Assembly (NCBI GenBank): GCA_023457495.1
Contig: JAEWLQ010000062.1
Location: 1-64,000 of the forward strand
From: Pseudomonadota bacterium
Lineage (GTDB): Bacteria; Pseudomonadota; Gammaproteobacteria; Steroidobacterales; Steroidobacteraceae
Length of the DNA: 64,000 nucleotides
Reading direction: 5' to 3'
In this document: positions 18,101 to 25,494 of the stretch, one piece after another
How positions within the stretch are numbered: the stretch's first letter is position 1
How the letters are laid out: every line of letters begins with the position of its first letter
Translations under genes and position numbers: made by a program
The notes under the pieces: generated by a model
Database searches by the model: none
What the model saw: the letters and a program-made list of their open reading frames with translations, nothing else
Told to the model about the DNA's origin: nothing

Positions 18101-18229
18101 GATGACGTCCTGCGCGGACCCTTCTCGTTCCGTCTCCTCCGCGGAAACCGGCAAGGCCGCGATGGCGATCGACAACGAGCAAAAGAAAACCGCTGCGCGG
18201 CGAACGCCGCGCGCGCGAAGTGGAATCAT
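15137..18229 (-). CDS. TonB-dependent outer-membrane receptor
   Basis: Outer-membrane beta-barrel receptor of 1030 residues. The signal peptide ends near ALPVSAEETE and is followed by a TonB-box-like stretch AQDVIVTGSRI. The plug domain includes RTLTLVDGRRFV and APVYGSDAIAGVVNVRLKR, standard for this family. The barrel finishes at YSMSVTYDFGRK. The large size and the plug style fit the receptors for oligosaccharides or peptides common in Xanthomonadales relatives, but the substrate is unknown. The ATG at 18229 has a strong AGGAGGG site. No sigma/anti-sigma gene is adjacent, and no N-terminal STN domain is present. It is convergent with the pigment locus. Confidence 0.88.
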   Translation of the reverse strand: MIPLRARGVRRAAVFFCSLSIAIAALPVSAEETEREGSAQDVIVTGSRIARDRQDTLEPAWIITSEYILARGLTSVADALNQAPGFGVATTPEGDQSNYGPGLNFVNRFGLGTNRTLTLVDGRRFVTSNPPAVFGPALPGNQVDLNIIPTVLLDRIETLSIGGAPVYGSDAIAGVVNVRLKRDFEGVQAFGHYGALEDGGLANNSFGLVGGWNFAQDRGNFTASLQHSETDGMLAIDNRRFADAYAFAANPFASAVAGQVGRTPANDGRVDTSIPFNTGNNDGIPNSVLIRDRRSFLLNFGGIALPPGANNFSDGRLRCLGAANDRCLQFAPNGELVPYDPGIPFSSSVASGGDGMYLASTLQLASELERDTATASVRFDVTDGVEFFADVFAYRAEARELVDQPIYNSASFGGSNSAITLPIAHPALTAQARATLAALQPAGSTFRLSRGHRDLAVNQARSESELLQVAAGLRGDFALAARTFDWEAYFNVGRNDVRYFGQELDRQKFVNALNVISVDGRLECSASPGYAGLPGGVVRVGPDGPIADPACVPLDIFGEGRASPAARDYVATLRTVDVEMEQRIVNLNIGSTAFALPAGDVRYNLGFEHRRESGAFRPDEFLESGRGRSTPLAPVGGSFSSNELFGELVVPLFSERNELPGLAELTLTGKARRIDSSLNGGFTAWTGGMQWSPLRGLQLRGNITRSMRTPAIVELYLPVAPMFTTVDDPCSTSNLTAGGERQDARSANCQAFFAEYGLPSDGSWVSNATNATVAGTQQGDPGLRNERANSWSAGLVLQPEWARDFQLAVDWVDVRIEDVITTLYPFDLGSACFDSYDWPNHYCDYLRRHPAGSPLAGQISFVQSGYVNGAFQSMEGVTAEGRYHRAIERLGEFDLAVSYFGLREELSSPTGIVTTNTLGTIGSPKHSAQLNLTWRRGRFGAAWRTNYIGEQLYSRTFTVESRDILELGASTTHDLSANFAPAQNLRVWLAVTNLFDSPPPFPIASDAFNGNYDFLGRRYSMSVTYDFGRK

Positions 18230-18250
18230 GGGTCCCTCCTGCAAGAGAGG

Positions 18251-18291
18251 GCTGCCGGCTGCTTGGCTATCGCGTTGCCTTGGGCGGCAGC
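18251..18291 (-). promoter_or_regulatory. Hairpin in the 5' leader of the TonB receptor mRNA
   Basis: On the minus strand GCTGCCG (18291-18285) pairs with CGGCAGC (18257-18251), seven base pairs closing a 27-base internal region. It ends about 20 bases before the ATG at 18229 and near the ribosome binding site. The sequence does not match the cores of cobalamin or c-di-GMP riboswitches, so a regulatory role is only a possibility. Confidence 0.4.
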
Positions 18292-18414
18292 TGTTGTTCT
18301 GTCTATCCCTCGATGCGGGCGATGGCTCGCACGCATCCATGACGGGAGCATAACAACCATCCCAAAAAAGGGAATCCGTCTGACCCGTAGTTGGGCAGAT
18401 GGATGATTCCACTC

Positions 18415-18486
18415 TGGAACCACCGCGGGGTTGTCGCGTAATGGCAAACCTTGCTTGGCCGGTTGCGGACGGTGGAACATCCGCGG
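18415..18486 (+). repeat. Two copies of TGGAAC-N2-CCGCGG upstream of the bufferin operon
   Basis: Copies at 18415-18428 and 18473-18486 share 12 of 14 positions and are spaced 58 bases apart, start to start. Each carries the palindrome CCGCGG and is flanked by GAAC/GTT-type half sites. They lie 76-147 bases before the bufA1 start and could be operators or ECF promoter elements. The role is inferred only from position and repetition. Confidence 0.4.
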
Positions 18487-18561
18487 TTCGGGCCAGGGCG
18501 AAATAAACCGGCGGTCCGCCGGGTCCAGCCTCTCGTACAAACAACAATCCGGAGAAGTCTC

Positions 18562-18822
18562 ATGAATCTGAAGACCATCGCCATCGCCTCCGCCGTCGGC
18601 AGCCTGCTCGCCATGGGCAGCGCCACCGCCGCCGACGCACCGACCCAGGAAAAGTGCCTCGGTGTCGCCGAAGCGGGCAAGAACGACTGCGGCACCGCGT
18701 CGCATGCCTGCGCCGGCCAGGCGAAAACCGACAAGGACCCGACCGAATGGAAGTACGTGCCGAAAGGCGAGTGCGAAAAGATGGGCGGCAAGCTCGCGGA
18801 AGAGAAGAAGCCCGCGGCCTGA
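18562..18822 (+). CDS. bufA1: BufA1-type bufferin precursor peptide (DUF2282)
   Basis: Small exported protein of 86 residues with a Sec signal peptide (IAIASAVGSLLAMGSATA) and a mature part bearing four cysteines, at positions 32, 43, 50 and 71, in the contexts EKCLG, NDCGT, HACAG and GECEKMGG. This is the pattern of the DUF2282 family, whose cysteines are modified by an MNIO enzyme to make a copper-binding peptide (bufferin) that sequesters metal in the periplasm. It is followed at once by the bufB and bufC genes. A GGAGAAG ribosome binding site lies at 18551-18557. The metal specificity here is inferred from the family. Confidence 0.88.
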   Translation: MNLKTIAIASAVGSLLAMGSATAADAPTQEKCLGVAEAGKNDCGTASHACAGQAKTDKDPTEWKYVPKGECEKMGGKLAEEKKPAA

Positions 18823-18838
18823 CCCGAAGGTTCGACGA

Positions 18839-19699
18839 ATGACACGCCTCGACACCCGGGGTGTGCCGCTGGGGCCGATTCCGGCGCGCGCCGGGATCGG
18901 CCTCAGGTCGATTCATCACGATGCGCTGCTGCGCGAGCGACCGCCTGTCGGGTGGATCGAGGCGCACACCGAAAACTACTTCCACGAGGGCGGCGCCGCG
19001 GCGCGTGCGCTGCTGAACGCACGGGCCAACTACCCTGTCAGCCTGCACGGCGTCGGCCTCGCGCTGGGCTCCATCGACGGACTGGACCGCGCGCACCTCA
19101 CACGCGTGCGCGAGGCGATCCGGCGTTACGAACCCGCACTAGTGTCCGAGCATGCGTGTTGGGGTCACTCCGGCGGCGAGTTCTTCAACGATCTGCTGCC
19201 GCTGCCCTACACCGATGAGGCCGTCGAGCTGCTCGCCCGCCAGGTCGGCGAGGCCCAGGATTTCCTCGGCCGCCAGCTGCTCATCGAAAACGTTTCCGCC
19301 TACGTCGCGTTCCCGCATTCCCAGCTCGCCGAGTGGGAATTCCTCGCGGCCGTCGCCCGCACCAGCGGCTGCGGTCTGCTGCTCGACGTCAACAACGTTT
19401 ACGTGAGCTCGCGCAACCTGGGACTCGACGCGCGCGCGTTCATACGCGGCCTGCCGCGCGACGCGGTGCAGGAAATTCACCTCGCGGGACACGCCGACAA
19501 TGGCGGCGTGCTCGTCGACGATCACGGCTCGGCGGTCTGCCAAGCGGTCTGGGAGCTCTACGAATTCGCGATCGCGCGCTTCGGTCCGCTGCCCACGCTG
19601 ATCGAGTGGGACACGGCGATCCCGGAGCTTTCCGTGCTCGCCGCGGAAGCCGCGCGGGCCGACGAACGGCTGGAGAAGGTACGTGGCCTCGCTGCGTGA
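18839..19699 (+). CDS. bufB: MNIO-family (DUF692) bufferin-modifying enzyme
   Basis: Multinuclear non-heme iron oxidase of 286 residues, TIM-barrel fold. Metal-ligand regions are visible: EAHTENYFHEGG, SLHGVGLALGS, VSEHACWGHSGGEFFNDL, LLIENVSAYV, LLLDVNNVYVSSRN, EIHLAGHAD and LIEWDTAIPE. These His, Asp and Glu residues bind the iron atoms that oxidise cysteines of the precursor peptide into sulfur heterocycles. It follows bufA1 by 16 bases and overlaps bufC by 17 bases, so enzyme and partner protein are probably made together. The length matches the DUF692 family. Confidence 0.92.
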   Translation: MTRLDTRGVPLGPIPARAGIGLRSIHHDALLRERPPVGWIEAHTENYFHEGGAAARALLNARANYPVSLHGVGLALGSIDGLDRAHLTRVREAIRRYEPALVSEHACWGHSGGEFFNDLLPLPYTDEAVELLARQVGEAQDFLGRQLLIENVSAYVAFPHSQLAEWEFLAAVARTSGCGLLLDVNNVYVSSRNLGLDARAFIRGLPRDAVQEIHLAGHADNGGVLVDDHGSAVCQAVWELYEFAIARFGPLPTLIEWDTAIPELSVLAAEAARADERLEKVRGLAA

Positions 19700-20432
19700 T
19701 CTGCAGGAATCCTTCGCCAACGCGTTGCGCGATCCGGCGGCGACCTGCGCCGTCGCGCCGCCCGCGAACCTCGACATCTACCGGAACAACTCGCGCAGCG
19801 TGTTCCGTTCGGCGCTCGAGCAGATTTTCCCCGTGGTGCGCAGACGCGTCGGCGACGACTATTTCCGCCAGCTCGCGTTTCACTACCGCGCTGCGTTCCC
19901 CTCGCGCAGCGGCGACCTGCACTGGGTGGGACTCGACTTCCCCGGATTCCTCGCGACCCACCTGGAGGGTACGGATTACCGATGGCTGGCCGATCTCGCG
20001 CGGCTGGAGTGGGCGCGTTGCGAAGCGTCTGTCGCCCGTGAAGAGCCGGGCCTCGGCGCCGACGTGCTCGCGCGATTCGCGCCATCCGAACTCGAGCACG
20101 TGGTGTTCACGTTGCAGCCCTCGTTGCGGCTGGTGTCCTCGCCGTACCCCGTCTATTCGGTCTGGCAGGCCAACCAGTTCGAAAATGCCGCGCCCATGGA
20201 TCAATCCCTGGGTTCCGAGTACGGGATGATCCGCATCCGCGACGACGTGGCCGAAGTGCAGACACTGGCCGTGGACCTTTTCGCGTTCCTCTCGGCGCTT
20301 TCCTCGGGGGCAACGCTCGGCGCGGCGATGTCGGCATCCGAGGCCGATGGCGAGCGACTCACCGAGATGCTGGCGTTCCTGTTCCAGTGTTCGCTGGTCG
20401 TCGAGGCCACGGCGAAGCCGGACCCGTCCTGA
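19683..20432 (+). CDS. bufC: BufC-type partner protein (DUF2063, putative DNA-binding-like)
   Basis: Protein of 249 residues with the N-terminal DUF2063 domain, seen in LRDLQESFANALRD and LDIYRNNSRSVFRSALEQIFPVV. In the studied systems BufC (the DUF2063 member) binds the MNIO enzyme and delivers the precursor peptide to it. The old family label putative DNA-binding is not supported by any HTH here. The GTG at 19683 lies inside bufB, so the two are translationally coupled. The gene ends in the short convergent gap before the STN-type TonB receptor. Confidence 0.86.
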   Translation: MASLRDLQESFANALRDPAATCAVAPPANLDIYRNNSRSVFRSALEQIFPVVRRRVGDDYFRQLAFHYRAAFPSRSGDLHWVGLDFPGFLATHLEGTDYRWLADLARLEWARCEASVAREEPGLGADVLARFAPSELEHVVFTLQPSLRLVSSPYPVYSVWQANQFENAAPMDQSLGSEYGMIRIRDDVAEVQTLAVDLFAFLSALSSGATLGAAMSASEADGERLTEMLAFLFQCSLVVEATAKPDPS

Positions 20433-20448
20433 GGGCGGCTGCCCGCGC

Positions 20449-23184
20449 TCAGTCGAACCGGCGCGAAGCGCGCACGCCGTAGGTGCGCGGGGCGTCGAAG
20501 AACGCACGCGCGACCCCGGGAAATCCGGGCACACCGCCGGTGCCGGGCTGGTGGGCGCGCAGATCCACGTTGTTCTTCACCGCATCGTCCTCGAGGTTCA
20601 GCACGTAGGCTTCGACGGCCCAGCTATCGGCGGTTTCATAACGCAAGCCGAGGTCGGTGCGGGTGTACGCCGGCTGACGATCCGAAGGACGGTTGAAGTC
20701 GGTGAGGAACATCTCGCTCTGGTACTTCGCCTGCAGGCGCGGGACGAGACGCGCGCCGTTGGGCAGGCGAAAGGCGTGTTCGTACGCGATCGCACCGGTG
20801 ATCTCGGGTGCGAAAGGCAACCGGTTGCCGCGCAGGTTGATGACCGGGGAGAGCGGATCGCTCGGCACGTAGTACTGCGCGTCGACCGTCGGGTAGTCGA
20901 GATATTCCGCGCTCAGCCAGGTGAACAGCGCCTGCACCGTGCCGGCGTCGACCGGTTTCCACAGCAGTTCGGATTCGATACCGCGGATGTGCGCGCGGGT
21001 CGCGTTGCGCGTGACGAGCTGGTGCACGCCCGCCGCATCCTTCTCGATGCGCGCGCGCAGGATGTCCGAGTAGTTCGAGAAGAAACCGACGGTGTTGATG
21101 GCCATCGCGCCGCCGAACAGCGATGCCTTGAGGCCGAGCTCGAAGTTCTCCACCTCTTCGGGATCGGCATGCGTGCCGCCGTCCTGGATGACGCCCGACT
21201 TGAACCCCGTGCTCGTCAACGCGTAGCCGAGCAGCGCGTCGCTGAAGTCGTACTCCGCGCGCGCCATGTAGGTGACTCTGGACCAGTCGACGTCGGCGTC
21301 GTTGTGCGTCGCTATCCGGCAGGTGCCGGGCACCGGCTCGGGAGAATCCGGATCGGGCGACAACGGAATTTCGTCGGTAGGCACGCCATCGAGAATGAAG
21401 CCGCCGTTGCCGATGGTGGTGTTGGGCGCGGGACAGACGAGGTTCACGCCGCCTTCGTCCTGCTTCGTGTCTTCCGTGTACCGCGCGCCGGCGCTGAGAC
21501 GCGTGCGGTCGGTGGCCCGCCAGGTGAGCTGCCCGAATCCCGCCCAGGCGGACAGCGATCTGCGCGGCTGGATGAAGGATTGCGCGTATCGCACGTCGCC
21601 GTCGTCGACGACGCCCGGAATGCTGCCGCGGTCATCCATGATGTCGACGTCGTAGCGGATCGAGTTGTCTTCTTCGTAGAAGAAGGCGCCCACGATCCAC
21701 TCGACCGGGCCGTCGCCGAGTGGCTTGAGCTGGATCTCGTGCTGTGTCGAAACGAACTTCGAGTCCTCGGTGCGCCGTTCTTCGTCGTAGGTCGCGGGCA
21801 GCGGCGGATTCGGCAGGCCGCGCAGGTCCGGATCGAGCGCGAGCCCGACATCCTGGTCGCTGACGTTCTGGCGCGTCATGCGCGCCCATCCGAATAGATA
21901 GGACAGCTCGAAGTCCGACGCCGATCCGGCCGAAAAACGGTAATCGGTGCGCAGGTGCAGCGTGTCGTTCTTCAGGTCGAGCATGCCCGGCGAGGTGATC
22001 ACCGCCGAACGCAGCCGCTCGCCGGGCGCCGGCTGCAGGCTCACCGGAACGGTACCCGCGCCGCGATCCGCGAATCGTTCCAGCGAGGTGAACACGGTCC
22101 AGGATTCGTTGGGCTCCCACAGACTCGAGACGCGCAGGCCGAGCCGGTCGCTGTCGTCGTAGCGCGCCGTGTCCGGGGCCACGTCAGAACCGGGAAGAAA
22201 GTCGATGTAACCGTCGCGCTTTTCGACGTACGCCGATGCGCGCAGCGCGAAGGTGTCGCCGAGCGGCATGTTGTAGTGGCCCTTCAGTCGGCGCAGGTCG
22301 TAATTGCCGGCGGTCAGATCGATGGCGCCGGACTGCTCGCCGATACGCGGCTTCGCGGTCACGATGTTGATCACGCCCGCGTTCGAGTTCCGGCCGAACA
22401 AGGTGCCCTGCGGGCCGCGCAACGCCTCGATCTGGTCGAGATCGTGGATCAGCATGGTCGCGCCCTGCGGACGCGGCGAATAAAAGCCGTCGACGTGGAA
22501 GGCCACCGCAGGATCGGCGACCTCCGTGCGATTCGTCGAGACGATGCCGCGCATCGCGAGGTCGAACGCCGCCTGTGTCGAGCTGTTGCCGATCTGGAAG
22601 TTCGGGATCAGCGTCGTCACGCTGCGCAGGTCCGCGGGCTGCTGGCGCTCGATGGTATGCGAATCGAGCGCGGTGACCGCGAGAGCGCTGCGCTGCAGGA
22701 GGCGGTCGCGTTTTTCCGCGCTTACAACGATTTCGTCGAGCGCGCCGCGGCCGAGCTGCTGCGCGTCATCCTCCGATGTGGATTCCTCGTTGCGGACGCG
22801 CGTGGCGCGTGCCAGCCGCGACGCATGACTGTTCCGCGCCGGCTTGCGCGCCTCGCAGCGCGCCTTCGGATCGCGCACGATGCTGATGGTGCGGTCGTTG
22901 ACCGCCGCGAAGGAAAGGCCGGTGCACGCGAGCAATCGACCGAGCGCGTCCGCGATGCGCAACGAGCCCGAGATCGTCTGGGTGCGAATGCCCTGCACCG
23001 CTTCGTAGTCGAACACGAGCTGCAGCCGCGACTGCTCGCTGAAGGCCGCGAGCGCGCCGGCGGCATCCTGCGCCGGTATGTCGAAGTCGGGGACCTGGGC
23101 AGGCGCGATGCCGGCGAGCGCCCACGCGGCCAATGCCGCGGGCACTCTCCGGAAGAACCGGCCGAACGTGCGATGTACCCCCAA
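20449..23184 (-). CDS. TonB-dependent receptor with N-terminal STN signalling domain
   Basis: Outer-membrane receptor of about 911 residues of the FecA/FpvA transducer type. After the signal peptide (RVPAALAAWALAGIAPAQ) comes an STN domain (FDIPAQDAAGALAAFSEQS...), then a plug with ALRGPQGTLFGRNSNAGVI and a 22-strand barrel. The STN domain contacts FecR in the periplasm and so reports substrate binding. The operon order ECF sigma, FecR, receptor on the same strand supports this. The start is likely TTG at 23184, which has an AGGGAG site six bases upstream; GTG at 23205 would add seven residues without a good site. Substrate unknown, perhaps an iron chelate or other complex. Confidence 0.87.
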   Translation of the reverse strand: MGVHRTFGRFFRRVPAALAAWALAGIAPAQVPDFDIPAQDAAGALAAFSEQSRLQLVFDYEAVQGIRTQTISGSLRIADALGRLLACTGLSFAAVNDRTISIVRDPKARCEARKPARNSHASRLARATRVRNEESTSEDDAQQLGRGALDEIVVSAEKRDRLLQRSALAVTALDSHTIERQQPADLRSVTTLIPNFQIGNSSTQAAFDLAMRGIVSTNRTEVADPAVAFHVDGFYSPRPQGATMLIHDLDQIEALRGPQGTLFGRNSNAGVINIVTAKPRIGEQSGAIDLTAGNYDLRRLKGHYNMPLGDTFALRASAYVEKRDGYIDFLPGSDVAPDTARYDDSDRLGLRVSSLWEPNESWTVFTSLERFADRGAGTVPVSLQPAPGERLRSAVITSPGMLDLKNDTLHLRTDYRFSAGSASDFELSYLFGWARMTRQNVSDQDVGLALDPDLRGLPNPPLPATYDEERRTEDSKFVSTQHEIQLKPLGDGPVEWIVGAFFYEEDNSIRYDVDIMDDRGSIPGVVDDGDVRYAQSFIQPRRSLSAWAGFGQLTWRATDRTRLSAGARYTEDTKQDEGGVNLVCPAPNTTIGNGGFILDGVPTDEIPLSPDPDSPEPVPGTCRIATHNDADVDWSRVTYMARAEYDFSDALLGYALTSTGFKSGVIQDGGTHADPEEVENFELGLKASLFGGAMAINTVGFFSNYSDILRARIEKDAAGVHQLVTRNATRAHIRGIESELLWKPVDAGTVQALFTWLSAEYLDYPTVDAQYYVPSDPLSPVINLRGNRLPFAPEITGAIAYEHAFRLPNGARLVPRLQAKYQSEMFLTDFNRPSDRQPAYTRTDLGLRYETADSWAVEAYVLNLEDDAVKNNVDLRAHQPGTGGVPGFPGVARAFFDAPRTYGVRASRRFD

Positions 23185-23245
23185 TCGACGCTCCCTCGGA
23201 ATCACCTGGCCGGCCGCGATGTCCCTAACATCGCGGCGGCGCGCT

Positions 23246-24214
23246 TCACGGCGATCGCAGGACGATAGCTTCCGCTTCTCCCGTGGCGACCTTCAGACCG
23301 AATGTGCTCGCGAGCGCGGCCGCGAAGCTGTCCGGATCCGTGGATTTGAAACTGCCGCCGATCCGCAACTGCGCGAGCCGCGGATCGGCCAACGAAATGT
23401 GGCGGCGGTTGTAGCGATTGAACTCGGCGACCGCGAAATCCAGCGTTTCGCCGCGGAACTCCAGCTGACCCGAAGTCCACGCGAGCCGCCGCGCGAGATC
23501 CTGCGCGTCGACTCGGCTCACCGACACGCGATCGTTGCGCACCAGCGCGGCGTCACCGGCGTGCAGCGCCGCATGTTGCTGCGGCCGGTCGGAATCGATC
23601 GCGACTTCGCCTTCGGTGACCAGGACCTCGACCTGTGCGGAATCGCGCAGCCGTACGCTGAATTCCGTGCCGACGGCGCGCAGATCCGCGCCGGCCGCCG
23701 AAACGACGAAAGGCCGCGTCGCGTCGTGCGCGACCTGGAAGCGGCCTTCGCCGCGCAGCAGCTTGATGTCGCGGCGCTTGTCATCGAAGCGCACGCGCAG
23801 CTCGCTGTTGGTGTTGAGGTCGATGATGCTGCCGTCCTCGAGCACGATGCGCGAGCGGCAGCCGACATGGGTCTCGTATTGCTGTCCGTCGTAGCGCACC
23901 CAGGCAGCCCAGACTCCGGCGCACGCCACCACGGTCGCAAGCCCCGCGGCCATCGCCATCGGCAATCTGCGCCAGCGCGGCGGCCGTGCCGCGGCGAGCA
24001 GGTCGGGATCGACGCCACCATCCAGGGGCTTGAGCTCCTTGAGCCGCTCGGCCCGCCGCCATGCGGCTTCGAGCCGCAGATACGCAACCCGGTGACGGAT
24101 GTCGGCTTCGAGCCAGCGATTGAACGCCTCGTCGTGCTCGGGACTCGTCCCGTGCGCATCGAATTTGGCGAGCCAGGCGCTTGCGTCGTGCTCGATCTGT
24201 TCCTTCGCCTTCAC
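23246..24214 (-). CDS. FecR-family anti-sigma factor
   Basis: Inner-membrane regulator of 322 residues. The N-terminal cytoplasmic DUF4880 region (ASAWLAKFDAHGTSPEHDEAF, then RHRVAYLRLEAAWRRAERL) holds the sigma factor. One membrane helix near residues 85-105 (AMAAGLATVVACAGVWAAW) follows, then the periplasmic FecR domain (RIVLEDGSIIDLNTNSELRV) and a C-terminal DUF4974-type STN-like domain. GTG at 24214 overlaps the sigma factor stop, so both are translated together. It relays signals from the receptor encoded next to the sigma factor. Confidence 0.88.
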   Translation of the reverse strand: MKAKEQIEHDASAWLAKFDAHGTSPEHDEAFNRWLEADIRHRVAYLRLEAAWRRAERLKELKPLDGGVDPDLLAAARPPRWRRLPMAMAAGLATVVACAGVWAAWVRYDGQQYETHVGCRSRIVLEDGSIIDLNTNSELRVRFDDKRRDIKLLRGEGRFQVAHDATRPFVVSAAGADLRAVGTEFSVRLRDSAQVEVLVTEGEVAIDSDRPQQHAALHAGDAALVRNDRVSVSRVDAQDLARRLAWTSGQLEFRGETLDFAVAEFNRYNRRHISLADPRLAQLRIGGSFKSTDPDSFAAALASTFGLKVATGEAEAIVLRSP

Positions 24215-24792
24215 GAAGACTGTTCCGCCGCACGGCGGCGCGCGCGGTCGAACCACGGTGACCGGCGCTCGGCGATGGGCGAATTGGCGAGCGCGGCGCT
24301 GCACAGCCGCGTGCCCTTGGCGAGGTGCTGCTCGACCGTGTTCTCAGAGATGTTGAGCTGCGCGGCGATTTCCTTCTGCGAAAGGCCGTACACCTTGCGC
24401 AGCGTGAACACCTGGCGGCAACGCGCGGGTAGTTTGGCGACCGCGTCGCTGAGCATCGCGAGCTCCTGGTGCGTGTTCACGATCTCGTCGACTTGCCCGC
24501 GTTCGTCGAGCAGCTCGAGCGCCTCGAGGTCCGCGACCAGCTCGATGGGCACGACCTGGCGGTGCCGCAGCCAGGACAACGCGACATTGCGCGCGACGGT
24601 CAGCGCGAACGCGCGGATCGACCGGACCTCCTCGCGTCCCGTGGCGCTGCCGGCCGCGAGCAGGTGTGCATAGGTGTCCTGGAGCAATTCGTCCACATCG
24701 GCGGCGTTGCGCGCGTAGCGATGCAGGCACGCGCGCAGGACGCCCTCGAATTCCAGGGAAGCAATCAGGTATCGGTCGACACTGCGAGCCAT
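24211..24792 (-). CDS. ECF sigma factor, FecI-like
   Basis: RNA polymerase sigma factor of 193 residues of the FecI group. Region 2 is seen in ADVDELLQDTYAHLLA and FALTVARNVALSWLRHR, region 4 in LPARCRQVFTLRKVYGLSQ and IAAQLNISENTVEQHLAKG. It would direct transcription of the receptor (20449) when FecR is triggered. The start is not fixed by a ribosome binding site: ATG at 24792 (MARSVDRY) is chosen, ATG at 24810 adds six residues, and longer forms have no family similarity. It is divergent from the phospholipid cassette at 24842, 49 bases apart. Confidence 0.88.
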   Translation of the reverse strand: MARSVDRYLIASLEFEGVLRACLHRYARNAADVDELLQDTYAHLLAAGSATGREEVRSIRAFALTVARNVALSWLRHRQVVPIELVADLEALELLDERGQVDEIVNTHQELAMLSDAVAKLPARCRQVFTLRKVYGLSQKEIAAQLNISENTVEQHLAKGTRLCSAALANSPIAERRSPWFDRARRRAAEQSS

Positions 24793-24841
24793 TGGGAGAA
24801 GATGACACATCCTTAGGGGCGGTAGAACGGATTGGTTACAG

Positions 24842-25492
24842 ATGATGCAAGATAGTTCCGACATGATTGCGAAACCTCCCGAAGCCCGTCGTCCGTTGGC
24901 GAGCCGCACCACGCGCTGGGCGGGGTTTCTGTCCGCCGCGGCCGTTCGTTCGGGCCTGAGTGCCGACGGGATTTCCCTGATATCGCTCTTGTTCGCGGGG
25001 GCCGGCGCGGCGGGACTGCTGTGGTTGCCGCGGCCGTGGAGTTTTCTCGTCTGCGCGGCCGGCGTGCAGCTGCGCCTGCTCTGCAATCTGCTCGACGGGA
25101 TGGTGGCCATCGAGGGCGGCACGAAGTCGAAAGTCGGAGTTCTTTACAACGAAGTCCCCGATCGCGTTGCGGATTCCGCCTTACTGGTTGCCCTAGGGTA
25201 TGCGATCGGCACGCCATGGATTGGCTGGCTCGCCGCGCTGGCGGCCGCGGTCACGGCCTATATCCGCGTGCTCGGTGGCACGTTCGGGCTCGCGCAGGAT
25301 TTTCGCGGCCCGCTCGCCAAGCAACATCGCATGGCGGTGATGACCGCCGGACTTCTCCTCGCGGTGGGCGAACATCTCTGGATCGGCAGCCAGCACGTGC
25401 TGGTCGCGGCCGCGTGGATCATCGCGATCGGCGCGGTCGTGACCTGTGGAACGCGTATCCACGCCATCGCGCGCCAGCTCGAGGCGCGCTAG
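24842..25492 (+). CDS. CDP-alcohol phosphatidyltransferase family protein (YnbA-like)
   Basis: Membrane protein of 216 residues with about six helices. The family motif is present in altered form: LDGMVAIEGGTKSKVGVLYNEVPD is read where most members have DG-x2-AR-x8-G-x3-D-x3-D. Here the Arg after Ala is Ile and the third Asp is Asn (VLYNEVPD), which resembles the YnbA subgroup of E. coli. It probably transfers a phosphatidyl or CDP-linked group to an alcohol. It stands two bases before the acyltransferase, with CdsA-like protein after that, so the three form one lipid operon. The acceptor is unknown. Confidence 0.75.
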   Translation: MMQDSSDMIAKPPEARRPLASRTTRWAGFLSAAAVRSGLSADGISLISLLFAGAGAAGLLWLPRPWSFLVCAAGVQLRLLCNLLDGMVAIEGGTKSKVGVLYNEVPDRVADSALLVALGYAIGTPWIGWLAALAAAVTAYIRVLGGTFGLAQDFRGPLAKQHRMAVMTAGLLLAVGEHLWIGSQHVLVAAAWIIAIGAVVTCGTRIHAIARQLEAR

Positions 25493-25494
25493 CG

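Larger units (their letters stand above)
18230..18561. other. Intergenic region between divergent TonB receptor and bufferin operon
   Basis: A 332-base gap without a gene. It holds a structured leader for the TonB receptor near 18251-18291, an A-tract region at 18361-18372 and two copies of a TGGAAC-CCGCGG element upstream of the bufferin operon. No convincing sigma-70 promoter was found by eye in either direction. An ECF-type promoter for the bufferin genes is possible but no -35/-10 pair had the right spacing. Confidence 0.6.

Noticed and set aside
18230..18361. Cobalamin or c-di-GMP riboswitch in the TonB receptor leader
   Set aside because: The stem does not contain the conserved core sequences of either class; only an unclassified hairpin can be supported.
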